From Verrucomicrobiaceae bacterium UBA7681 (GTDB lineage Bacteria; Verrucomicrobiota; Verrucomicrobiia; Verrucomicrobiales; Verrucomicrobiaceae): a stretch of 64,000 bases of DNA. Below are positions 15,965-23,000 of the stretch, one piece after another (position 1 is the stretch's first letter; each line of letters begins with the position of its first letter). The DNA lies in the NCBI GenBank assembly GCA_002482965.1, contig DLGZ01000060.1, positions 53,160-117,159 on the forward strand. Direction: 5' to 3'. The notes below the pieces were generated by a model. That model was not told the DNA's origin. It did no database searches and saw only the letters and a program-made list of their open reading frames with translations. The position numbers were made by a program, and so were the translations under genes.

Positions 15965-17311
15965 TCACGGCGGCACCGTGAACGTCCCGCCGCAGGCATT
16001 GGCGATCTGATTCAGCAGCGACAGTTCGCCGGGAACTTGGGTGGGTTCTTCGCCGATGCTGATGCAGTGGATGCGGACCTTGAACTGGGTGTGGATGCGC
16101 TGGGCGAGATCCTGCACCTGGGCGGGGGTGCCGTCGCTGGGCTGGCCGTCGCTGAGGAAGTAGAGGGTGTCGATGCGGCCCTCCGGGAGGATGCGGGTGA
16201 GGGCGTGGTTGAAGGCTTCGCACATGGGCGTGCCGCCGTCGGCCTGGATGCGATCCACAAACTGCACGGCCTGCTTGTGATTTTTCTCGTCGTTCAGCGC
16301 CATGCCACGGGCGGTGAAGCAGGAGTCCACGCCCTCGCCAAAGGTGAGGATGCCGTAGCGCAGGCTGCTGGACTTGTTTTGCAGGGCGGTGAGGAGGTTG
16401 CTCATCTGCCCCTTGAGTTTGCCGATGCGGTCGTCGCGGTTCATGCTGCCGCTCACGTCGAGGATGAAGAGCGCGCCTTTGCCACGGATTTCCACTCCGT
16501 AAAACGAGGCCATGTTCATGGCGGGGTCGTCATCCAGTGGCTTGAGGAGTTTCTGCGCCTTGAGGAATTCCGCGTAGTCGCTGCGGGCGAGCCTTTTCCA
16601 CGGGATGTTTGCACCCTGGGCGGTGAGCCAGGCCTTCCACTTGTCGGTTTCATTCGCAAAATCCTGCCCGGTGAGTTGAAACAGGGAGCCGTGGACGGCC
16701 TCGCCGATGGCGTCGTCGTTCAGGTAGGGCAGGAGGGACTGCAGGGAGAGGGGGCTGCGCATGCCGCCCAGAGCCTCTGCGGCGCAGGCGCGCATGACGT
16801 GGGCATTGGCTGGGTCCAGCAGCGTGGCAACGCGGGCCACCACGGGGTCGGGATTGTCCGGGAAGGCCCCGAGCGCCCGGGCGGCGAGGGCGATGCGCTC
16901 TGGCTCCTTCACCGCCGAGAGCGGGCCTTTGATCTGGGTGAGGAGATTCCAGAAGAAGGTGCGCGTCTCCAGCAGGTGAGCGCCGGAAAAGAACAGCAGG
17001 GCATCGTCATCGCAGGTGGGGTGCCGCGCCAGCCAGTCCACCAGGGCTTTGCGGCCATCGCCCGCAGGCCAGCCGGCCACGATCTCGGCCAGGCGCAGCT
17101 TGATGCCGAAGCCGGTGCGCTTGTCGCCCACGAGGGTGAGTACGGCCTCACCGGCCAGCTTCTGTGCATGCAGGTCTTTCAGGGCTGCCAGCGCCTCCTG
17201 ATTGCCGCTGCGGGCGCTTTTGACGATGCCTTTGAGCACAGTAGCCACATCCTCCGCTGCGGGCAGGCCGGTGATGGCGAGCAGCAGCAGGAGGGCAAGG
17301 TGGCGGCACAT
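15965..17311 (-). CDS. Secreted HEAT-like/VWA domain protein
   Basis: A 448-residue protein with an N-terminal signal peptide (MCRHLALLLLLAITGLPAAE). Residues about 21-220 are helical and HEAT-like (for example ERIALAARALGAFPD and ACAAEALGGMRSP). A C-terminal VWA domain carries MIDAS DVSGSM (285-290) and a conserved TFGE strand. This pattern of helical repeats plus VWA is common in exported proteins of Verrucomicrobia and Planctomycetes, usually of unknown role, presumably binding metal and protein partners outside the cytoplasm. It is followed (leftward) by the repeat-rich spacer before fic and does not appear to be in an operon. Confidence 0.8.
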   Translation of the reverse strand: MCRHLALLLLLAITGLPAAEDVATVLKGIVKSARSGNQEALAALKDLHAQKLAGEAVLTLVGDKRTGFGIKLRLAEIVAGWPAGDGRKALVDWLARHPTCDDDALLFFSGAHLLETRTFFWNLLTQIKGPLSAVKEPERIALAARALGAFPDNPDPVVARVATLLDPANAHVMRACAAEALGGMRSPLSLQSLLPYLNDDAIGEAVHGSLFQLTGQDFANETDKWKAWLTAQGANIPWKRLARSDYAEFLKAQKLLKPLDDDPAMNMASFYGVEIRGKGALFILDVSGSMNRDDRIGKLKGQMSNLLTALQNKSSSLRYGILTFGEGVDSCFTARGMALNDEKNHKQAVQFVDRIQADGGTPMCEAFNHALTRILPEGRIDTLYFLSDGQPSDGTPAQVQDLAQRIHTQFKVRIHCISIGEEPTQVPGELSLLNQIANACGGTFTVPP

Positions 17312-17665
17312 GGGGCAGGGGAGGGAGGCTAATCTCCTGAGTGAAGTATGAGTCCGCCGCCTGGAGAACCAAGCTGAAAAGAGACCTCTTGTGCAATCCC
17401 GGGCTAAATCCCGCGAGGCAGGCGCTTTTTGGAGTGCGGCTGCGGGAGGTGCCGCATTCGAGCTTCTCGGGTGGGCGTGGGCTGGACGGCCGGCGAAGAA
17501 TTATCGGCTCCCGCTGTCGAGTATTTTTTCACATGCGCATGCCGTCCGGCAAGTCGAAAGCGGTAGCTGCGGTCGTTCCTCCCTTCGCAACCGCACTCCA
17601 TAAGGGGGGGGAGGCGGCGGACGCCGAAAGATTCGGCAATCTTTCGCAAACAGACGAAATAGTCT
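17312..17665. other. Spacer upstream of the tRNA-Thr/tuf promoter with a MITE-like element
   Basis: There is no credible gene here. An element of about 169 bp (17431-17599) is bounded by perfect 9-bp inverted ends GGAGTGCGG/CCGCACTCC. Its right part (17553-17601, minus strand) matches the blocks at 13612-13693. The rest shows no recognisable signal before the promoter at 17666. Confidence 0.5.
17431..17599. repeat. MITE-like element with 9-bp inverted ends
   Basis: GGAGTGCGG at 17431-17439 is mirrored by CCGCACTCC at 17591-17599. The interior (about 150 bp) has no ORF. The blocks GTCGAAAGCGGTAGC and TTCGCAACCGCACTCC match the copy at 13612-13693 in reverse orientation. Confidence 0.55.
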
Positions 17666-17693
17666 TTGACTGTGCCCCCAACAGCCCTAGTAT
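17666..17693 (+). promoter_or_regulatory. Probable sigma-70-type promoter for tRNA-Thr/tuf
   Basis: TTGACT (17666-17671) and TAGTAT (17688-17693) are separated by 16 bp, putting the transcription start near 17700, about 117 bases before the tRNA. It is the best -35/-10 match between the repeat element and the tRNA, and suits a strongly expressed operon. Confidence 0.6.
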
Positions 17694-17816
17694 CGCGCCA
17701 CTTTTTCGGAACAAAGCCGGGGTGTACTGTCTCCTGACGCCAGTCATGGAGGTTGTCATATCCCGGTTTTCTTGTCGAAAGAGGAGGAGGTTTCTCACCA
17801 AACCGCCGCCGGTTAC

Positions 17817-17891
17817 GCTGTTATAGCTCAGTGGTAGAGCACGTCCTTGGTAAGGACGAGGTCGAGGGTTCAAGTCCCTCTAACAGCTCCA
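17817..17891 (+). tRNA. tRNA-Thr (anticodon GGT)
   Basis: A 75-nt cloverleaf: acceptor GCTGTTA/TAACAGC with discriminator T and an encoded CCA (17889-17891); D stem GCTC/GAGC; anticodon stem CGTCC/GGACG around loop TTGGTAA, giving anticodon GGT for threonine; T stem GAGGG/CCCTC with loop TTCAAGT. It lies 75 bp before tuf, a linkage found in many bacteria. Confidence 0.97.
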
Positions 17892-17966
17892 GTGGCAGTC
17901 CGTGGGGATCTTCGAAACACGACAAACGAACCAGTCCCAAGCGCACCCCCTCAACTAACTCCACCC

Positions 17967-19151
17967 ATGGCTAAAGAAGCATTCCAACGCAACAAGCCGC
18001 ACGTCAACATCGGCACGATTGGCCACGTTGACCACGGCAAAACCACTCTGACCGCCGCCATCACGACTGTCCTTTCCAAGAAGGGCTTCGCTCAGGCACG
18101 TGCATATGATCAGATCGACGCAGCTCCAGAAGAAAAAGAGCGCGGTATCACGATCAACACCGCTCACGTGGAGTATGAAACCGAGAAGCGTCATTACGCT
18201 CACGTCGATTGTCCCGGACACGCTGACTATGTGAAGAACATGATCACCGGCGCCGCTCAGATGGACGGTGGTATCCTCGTCGTTTCCGCTGCTGACGGCC
18301 CAATGCCCCAGACCCGTGAGCACATCCTGCTTGCCCGTCAGGTCGGCGTTCCTGCCCTCGTGGTGTTCATGAACAAAGTGGACATGGTTGACGATCCAGA
18401 ACTCCTCGACCTCGTCGAGATGGAAGTTCGCGATCTCCTTTCCAAGTATGACTTCCCAGGTGACGACATTCCGATCGTCAAGGGTTCTGCTCTCAAGGCC
18501 CTCGAAGGCGATGCTGAGCATGAAGCCAACATCCTGAAGCTCATGGACGCTGTCGACAGCTACATCCCGCTTCCAGAACGTCCGATCGACAAGGACTTCC
18601 TCATGCCAGTCGAAGACGTGTTCGCGATCGAAGGTCGTGGTACCGTCTGCACCGGCCGTGTTGAGCGTGGTATCGTCAAGAAGATGTCCGAAGTCGAAAT
18701 CATCGGCATCCGCCCGACGATGAAGACCACCGTCACCGACATCGAAATGTTCCGCAAGCTGCTCGACGAAGGTCGTGCAGGCGACAACGTCGGCCTTCTG
18801 CTTCGCGGCACGAAGAAGACCGATATCGAGCGCGGTCAGGTCATCGCCAAGCCAGGTTCCGTCACTCCTCATAAGAAGTTCACCGCAGAGGTGTACGTTC
18901 TTTCCAAGGACGAAGGCGGCCGCCACACCCCCTTCTTCAACAACTACCGCCCGCAGTTCTACTTCCGCACCACGGACGTGACCGGCAGCGTGAAGCTTCC
19001 TGAAGGTGTTGAAATGGTGATGCCTGGTGACAACGTCTCGATCGAAGTCGAGCTGATCACCCCGATCGCCATGGAAAAGACCATCCGTTTCGCTATCCGT
19101 GAAGGTGGCAAGACCGTCGGTGCTGGCCGCGTCGCCAACATCCTCGACTAG
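17967..19151 (+). CDS. tuf: Elongation factor Tu
   Basis: A 394-residue GTPase that brings aminoacyl-tRNA to the ribosome. Motifs: MAKEAFQRNKPHVNIGTIGH, P-loop GHVDHGKT, switch II DCPGHADY, NKVD, then domains 2 and 3 ending GGKTVGAGRVANILD. The start is at MAKEAFQR; the frame is open upstream only through the tRNA. The leader before the ATG is CAACTAACTCCACCC, with no Shine-Dalgarno sequence. It is cotranscribed with tRNA-Thr from the promoter at 17666 and followed by a strong hairpin. Confidence 0.98.
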   Translation: MAKEAFQRNKPHVNIGTIGHVDHGKTTLTAAITTVLSKKGFAQARAYDQIDAAPEEKERGITINTAHVEYETEKRHYAHVDCPGHADYVKNMITGAAQMDGGILVVSAADGPMPQTREHILLARQVGVPALVVFMNKVDMVDDPELLDLVEMEVRDLLSKYDFPGDDIPIVKGSALKALEGDAEHEANILKLMDAVDSYIPLPERPIDKDFLMPVEDVFAIEGRGTVCTGRVERGIVKKMSEVEIIGIRPTMKTTVTDIEMFRKLLDEGRAGDNVGLLLRGTKKTDIERGQVIAKPGSVTPHKKFTAEVYVLSKDEGGRHTPFFNNYRPQFYFRTTDVTGSVKLPEGVEMVMPGDNVSIEVELITPIAMEKTIRFAIREGGKTVGAGRVANILD

Positions 19152-19181
19152 TTCGCTTGGTAAGTTCGTTTGTCTCGAATC

Positions 19182-19210
19182 CCGCCGGGTCTGGCGCACA
19201 GACCCGGCGG
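19182..19210 (+). terminator. Terminator-like hairpin after tuf
   Basis: The stem CCGCCGGGTCT (19182-19192)/AGACCCGGCGG (19200-19210) is 11 perfect bp with a 7-nt loop. The downstream TGATTTCGTC is only weakly T-rich. It separates tuf from the promoter of the secE operon. Confidence 0.6.
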
Positions 19211-19252
19211 TGATTTCGTCTCCCAGCCGGGAGTCGGAACGAGGTGTCGGAC

Positions 19253-19280
19253 TTGCAATTTTGATTCCATCCGTTATTCA
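19253..19280 (+). promoter_or_regulatory. Probable promoter for tRNA-Trp/secE/nusG
   Basis: TTGCAA (19253-19258) and TATTCA (19275-19280) are spaced by 16 bp, with a predicted start near 19287, 20 bases before tRNA-Trp. The match to consensus is moderate; the position after a terminator-like hairpin supports it. Confidence 0.45.
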
Positions 19281-19306
19281 TTCCGGGAAGCATTTCTCGC
19301 TAACAC

Positions 19307-19382
19307 AGGTCAGTAGCTCAATTGGTAGAGTAGTGGTCTCCAAAACCATTGGTTGTGGGTTCGAGTCCCTCCTGGCCTGCCA
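19307..19382 (+). tRNA. tRNA-Trp (anticodon CCA)
   Basis: A 76-nt cloverleaf: acceptor AGGTCAG/CTGGCCT (one T-G wobble), discriminator G and encoded CCA (19380-19382); D arm GCTCAATTGGTAGAGT; anticodon stem GTGGT/ACCAT with loop CTCCAAA giving anticodon CCA for tryptophan; T loop TTCGAGT. A T-T mismatch lies in the T stem as written. tRNA-Trp directly before secE is a conserved arrangement. Confidence 0.95.
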
Positions 19383-19424
19383 GCGATAATCCCGGAAACA
19401 TCCGCAGAAAACGAAACGCTTCAC

Positions 19425-19643
19425 ATGAGTCGCATCCGCAAATACATCGGCGAAGTCATCCTTGAACTCAAGAAGGCCACGTGGCCCTGGGATTCCAAAG
19501 AAAAAGGCTTCGCCAAATACCGCGAATTGATTGAATCCACCGTGGTGGTCTTCGTCGCGATGATTCTCCTCGGAGGCTTCGTGGCAGCGTTTGACATCAG
19601 TTTCAAGTGGGCCTTTGAGGCCGCTCAGAAGCTCGGTGCATAA
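19425..19643 (+). CDS. secE: Preprotein translocase subunit SecE
   Basis: A 72-residue SecE of the SecYEG translocon. The start is MSRIRKYIGEVILELKKATW: the amphipathic N-terminal helix carries the family's ELKKxxWP motif (LELKKATWPW), then a single membrane helix (about 38-58, STVVVFVAMILLGGFVAAFD). It is the short, single-helix form found in most bacteria. It lies 42 bp after tRNA-Trp and 38 bp before nusG. rpmG, often present here, is absent. Confidence 0.93.
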   Translation: MSRIRKYIGEVILELKKATWPWDSKEKGFAKYRELIESTVVVFVAMILLGGFVAAFDISFKWAFEAAQKLGA

Positions 19644-19681
19644 TTCACTGTTTTCCCCCAACCCCCTTTTTCTAAATTCTT

Positions 19682-20251
19682 ATGGGAGCTATCCCCGCAC
19701 CTCGCGACCAGTGGTTTGTCATCCACGTCCGCTCCGGCCTTGAACAAAAGGTCCGTGACAGCATGCTCCGCCGTATTGAGAAAGAGGAGATGGGTGATTA
19801 CGTCTTCCAGGTTCTCGTGCCCATGGAACGCGTTGCCGAAGTCAAGAAGGGCAAGCGCTCAGAAAGCAACCGCAAGTTCTTCCCCGGCTACGTCATCGCC
19901 AACTGCCACCTGCTGGACGAGCACAATCGCCTGGTGGAAAAGACCTGGTATTTCGTCAAAGAAACCGACGGCGTCCTCAACTTCGCCGGTGCCAAGGATC
20001 ACCCGATCTCGATGCGCGCCAAGGAAGTGGAGGCCATGCTGGCCCAGGTGGGCGACAAAGCCGAAGGCGCTGTGCCCAAGATCGCCTTCAACCTCGGCGA
20101 CACCGTGCGTGTGGCCGACGGTCCCTTCGAGAGCCAGAACGGCATCGTCGAAGAGATCGATCCAGAACGCGGCGTGCTGCGCGTCTCCGTCAACATTTTC
20201 GGACGCTCCACACCGGTCGATCTCGAATACTGGCAGGTCGAGAAGGCATAA
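19682..20251 (+). CDS. nusG: Transcription termination/antitermination factor NusG
   Basis: A 189-residue NusG. The N-terminal NGN domain starts DQWFVIHVRSGLEQKVRD and includes FFPGYVIANC, with the family's hydrophobic surface for the RNA polymerase clamp. The KOW domain (about 135-185) contains FNLGDTVRVADGPF and a final VDLEYWQVEKA. It couples RNA polymerase to Rho and to ribosomes. There is no Shine-Dalgarno sequence: the leader is CCTTTTTCTAAATTCTT. Confidence 0.97.
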   Translation: MGAIPAPRDQWFVIHVRSGLEQKVRDSMLRRIEKEEMGDYVFQVLVPMERVAEVKKGKRSESNRKFFPGYVIANCHLLDEHNRLVEKTWYFVKETDGVLNFAGAKDHPISMRAKEVEAMLAQVGDKAEGAVPKIAFNLGDTVRVADGPFESQNGIVEEIDPERGVLRVSVNIFGRSTPVDLEYWQVEKA

Positions 20252-20304
20252 GCCGCTCCGCCACCCCCTGAATCTCAACTCAAGCAAGCAAGGAACACAA
20301 AGAC

Positions 20305-20730
20305 ATGGCCAAGGAAATCATCAAACTCATCAAGCTCCAGATCAAGGCTGGTGCCGCCAACCCCGCACCGCCCATCGGCCCTGCTCTCGGTCAGGCCGGT
20401 GTGAACATCATGGCCTTCTGCAAGGAGTTCAACGCCGCTACTGCCAAGGCAGGTGGTGACGTCCTTCCAACCGTGATCACGGTGTACAAGGACAAGAGCT
20501 TCACCTTCATCACCAAGCAGCCTCCTGCTTCCAACCTCCTGAAGAAGATCGCGAACATCGCCAGCGGCTCCAAGGAAGCGAACAAGATCAAGGTCGCCAA
20601 AATCACCCGCGCTCAGCTTCTTGAAGCCACCAAGCTCAAGATCGCCGACCTTAACACTTCCGATCTCACGATGGCATCCCGCATCATGGCGGGCACCGCA
20701 CGCCAGATGGGCATCGAAATCATCGACTAA
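20305..20730 (+). CDS. rplK: 50S ribosomal protein L11
   Basis: A 141-residue L11 (uL11), the binding protein of the GTPase-associated 23S rRNA region and the site of thiostrepton action. Motifs: KLQIKAGAANPAPPIGPALG at the N-terminus, FITKQPPASNLLKK, and the C-terminal rRNA-binding domain ending GTARQMGIEIID. It has the family's usual length and follows nusG by 53 bp. An AAGGA lies 12 bases before the ATG, one of the few SD-like stretches in this cluster. Confidence 0.98.
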   Translation: MAKEIIKLIKLQIKAGAANPAPPIGPALGQAGVNIMAFCKEFNAATAKAGGDVLPTVITVYKDKSFTFITKQPPASNLLKKIANIASGSKEANKIKVAKITRAQLLEATKLKIADLNTSDLTMASRIMAGTARQMGIEIID

Positions 20731-20783
20731 TCACTTAACCGAAGCAGGAGAACGTCACAGTTCGCCACCACTGCACATACACC

Positions 20784-21482
20784 ATGCAAAAGAGAAGCAA
20801 ACGTTACAAGAAAGCAGCCGAGATGGTTCCGGCAGGCAAGGCATTCACGCTCGAAGAAGCGGCCGAACTCCTGCGCAAACTCCCTGGCACCAAGTTCAAC
20901 CAGACCGTCACCCTGTCGTTCCGCATGGGTGTGGATCCGAAGAAGAGCGACCAGATGGTGCGCGGTACCTGCCCACTGCCTCATGGCTCCGGCAAGACTG
21001 TGCGCGTCGCCGTCTTCGCCCAAGGCGCTGCCGCTGAGGCCGCCAAGGCCGCTGGTGCTGACATCGTCGGCAACGAAGACCTCATCGCCAAGGTGAAGGA
21101 CGGTTTCACGGATTTCGACGTCGCCATCGCCACCCCGGCTGCGATGACCGAAGTGCGTAAACTCGGTAAGCAGCTCGGACCTCGCGGTTTGATGCCGAAT
21201 CCTCGTACCGGCACCGTCACTGACGACACCGCCGCAGCAGTCAAGGCCGTCAAAGCAGGCCGTGCTGACTTCAAGCTCGACAAGAACGGCAACATCGCCT
21301 CCTCCGTCGGCAAGGCTTCCTTCGAAGTGCCTCAGCTCACTGAAAACGCCACCGCGCTGATCGAAGCCGTGGTGCGTGCCAAGCCAGCTTCCGCCCGTGG
21401 CCGCTACGTCGAAACCATCACTCTCGCCGCCACCATGTCGCCTGCTCTTCGCATCGACGTGTCGAAGTACGTCAAACTTTAA
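20784..21482 (+). CDS. rplA: 50S ribosomal protein L1
   Basis: A 232-residue L1 (uL1) of the mobile L1 stalk. It has the family signature LGPRGLMPNPRTGTVTDD and the N-terminal pattern KRYKKAAEMV. L1 commonly represses its own operon by binding the rplK leader; no target hairpin was worked out here. It starts 53 bp after rplK, and its stop is 19 bp before rplJ. Confidence 0.98.
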   Translation: MQKRSKRYKKAAEMVPAGKAFTLEEAAELLRKLPGTKFNQTVTLSFRMGVDPKKSDQMVRGTCPLPHGSGKTVRVAVFAQGAAAEAAKAAGADIVGNEDLIAKVKDGFTDFDVAIATPAAMTEVRKLGKQLGPRGLMPNPRTGTVTDDTAAAVKAVKAGRADFKLDKNGNIASSVGKASFEVPQLTENATALIEAVVRAKPASARGRYVETITLAATMSPALRIDVSKYVKL

Positions 21483-21501
21483 TTTATAGAAGCACTGTCA
21501 C

Positions 21502-22116
21502 ATGAAAGAACTCAAAACATTGCTCATTGATGACCTGGTCCAACGGGTCAACGCCTCTCCATTCCTGTTCGTCGTCGATTACACCGGCCTGAAGGTCGCC
21601 AAATTCGCCGAACTGCGCAAGCGCCTCGGCGTTGTCGGAGCGGAGATTCACGTCTTCAAAAACAACCTCGTGAAGAAGGCTGCTGAAAAGGCCGGCTATC
21701 CAGGTGATCTTAGTACCCACCTCACTGGCCAAAGCGCCTTCGTGACAGGTGCCAAGGACGTTTTCGGCGCGGCCAAGATCCTCAAGAATTTCCACGCCGA
21801 GTTCGAAAAGCCGGTGATGAAAGCTGGCGTGCTCGACGGCAATCTGCTGGACACCGCGGCGATCAAAATCCTTGCCGATCTGCCCTCCCGCGAAGTGCTG
21901 CTCTCCCAGCTCCTCGGTATGCTCCAGGCTCCGGCTTCCGCCCTCGCCCGCGTGCTCAAAGCCAAGGCCGATAAAGACGGCGCTCCTGCTGAAGAAGCTG
22001 CTGCTGAAGCCGCTCCCGCTGCTGAAGCCGCACCTGCTGCTGAAGCCGCACCTGCTGCTGAAGCTGCTCCTGCTGCTGAAGCTGCTCCTGCTGCTGAAGC
22101 TGCCCCTGCCGCTTAA
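21502..22116 (+). CDS. rplJ: 50S ribosomal protein L10 with an extended Ala/Pro/Glu tail
   Basis: A 204-residue L10 (uL10), the base of the L7/L12 stalk. The N-terminal globular part (LLIDDLVQRVNASPFLFVVD, VFKNNLVKKAAEKAG) binds 23S rRNA, and helix 8 (about 140-160) should bind L12 dimers. The usual length is 165-175; here about 35 extra residues of PAAEAA repeats follow (from about residue 168), encoded by a perfect-frame 18-bp repeat. It starts 19 bp after rplA. Leader regulation by L10 would have to act inside the transcript. Confidence 0.97.
   Translation: MKELKTLLIDDLVQRVNASPFLFVVDYTGLKVAKFAELRKRLGVVGAEIHVFKNNLVKKAAEKAGYPGDLSTHLTGQSAFVTGAKDVFGAAKILKNFHAEFEKPVMKAGVLDGNLLDTAAIKILADLPSREVLLSQLLGMLQAPASALARVLKAKADKDGAPAEEAAAEAAPAAEAAPAAEAAPAAEAAPAAEAAPAAEAAPAA
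22015..22104 (+). repeat. Five 18-bp tandem repeats in the rplJ 3' end
   Basis: Units begin at 22015, 22033, 22051, 22069 and 22087, each close to CCTGCTGCTGAAGCYGCN and encoding PAAEAA. Units 3 and 4 are identical and the others differ at one to three bases. The in-frame period is typical of slippage, so copy number may differ between strains. Confidence 0.9.
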
Positions 22117-22180
22117 CCCCATTTGATTAGATGGCCCGTCACACGGCCTGAATACCCCAACACCCAATGGTTCCTCGCCG

Positions 22181-22220
22181 GAGCAAAAGCTTTTGCTCTT
22201 AATTTATCCGCAGCTGCGGA
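22181..22220 (+). promoter_or_regulatory. Two adjacent palindromes between rplJ and rplL
   Basis: GAGCAAAAGCTTTTGCTC (22181-22198) is a perfect 18-bp palindrome, followed by TTAATTT. TCCGCAGCTGCGGA (22207-22220) is a second perfect palindrome 8 bp on. They lie 25-64 bp before the rplL start. They may form an attenuator or RNA-processing site that raises rplL expression relative to rplJ (L12 is needed in excess). The role is inferred. Confidence 0.45.
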
Positions 22221-22244
22221 ACGCGGCGACACCGACAAAATAAT

Positions 22245-22619
22245 ATGGCTGACCTGAATAAAATCGTTGAAGAACTGAGTGGCTTGACCGTCCTGCAAGT
22301 TGCTGAACTCGTGAAATCCCTCGAAGAGAAGTGGGGCGTTAGCGCCGCTGCTCCTGCCGCCGCTGCCGCCACTGGTGGTCCTGCTGCCGCCGCTGTGGAA
22401 GAAAAAACCGAGTTCGACGTCGTCCTGACCGAAGCTGGCACCAACAAAATTGGCGTCATCAAAGAAGTCCGTGGCGTTGTTCCTGGCCTTGGCCTTGCAG
22501 AAGCGAAGAAGCTTGTCGAAAGCGCTCCGCAGACCCTCAAGGAAGGCTGCAAAAAGGAAGAAGCCGAAGAGATCAAGAAGAAATTGGAAGCCGCTGGCGC
22601 CAAAGTCACGATCAAGTAG
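22245..22619 (+). CDS. rplL: 50S ribosomal protein L7/L12
   Basis: A 124-residue L7/L12 (bL12), the multicopy stalk protein that recruits translational GTPases. The N-terminal dimerisation helix (ADLNKIVEELSGLTVLQVAE), Ala-rich hinge (about 37-52) and C-terminal domain (KTEFDVVLTEAGTNKIGVIK to GAKVTIK) are all intact. It is 128 bp from rplJ, with two palindromes between, and followed by a 381-bp spacer before rpoB. Confidence 0.98.
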   Translation: MADLNKIVEELSGLTVLQVAELVKSLEEKWGVSAAAPAAAAATGGPAAAAVEEKTEFDVVLTEAGTNKIGVIKEVRGVVPGLGLAEAKKLVESAPQTLKEGCKKEEAEEIKKKLEAAGAKVTIK

Positions 22620-23000
22620 TCTTAAGTTCCTGCTCTTTTCCGCGTGGCGTCTGCCATTATCCGCAGCGCCGCGCGGTCAGGAGCATTTTCAAGTTAGTGT
22701 CAGTCTCAATCCCCCGTTCGTTTCGTTACATCGCATGCCCGCAACCGCCCGTGATCCCCGCTTGAACCTCCGCAGCCAGTGCTACGGTTCCGGGACACCA
22801 CGCGAATTGCCGCCTGCTTACGACAAATTTCCTGGCCTGAATCCGGACTCGTTTCTGGATTCCGGCTGCTTCGTTTTTGCGACAACCGTAAATAATGCCG
22901 GGCTGGCCGCCTGACATTATTCTTTTGTTGCTTCGCGGAACTCACATTTCCGCATCCCGTGCCACCGCCCATCGCCCCCTAACCGCCTCATCACTGCCTT
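22620..23000 (+). other. rplL-rpoB spacer
   Basis: A 381-bp untranslated stretch with no supported gene. Short inverted pairs (for example AATCC...GGATT around 22840-22860) suggest RNA structure. In many bacteria an attenuator or RNase III site lies here and sets the ribosomal/RNA polymerase ratio; that role is by analogy. I see no clear T-run terminator or promoter. Confidence 0.4.
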
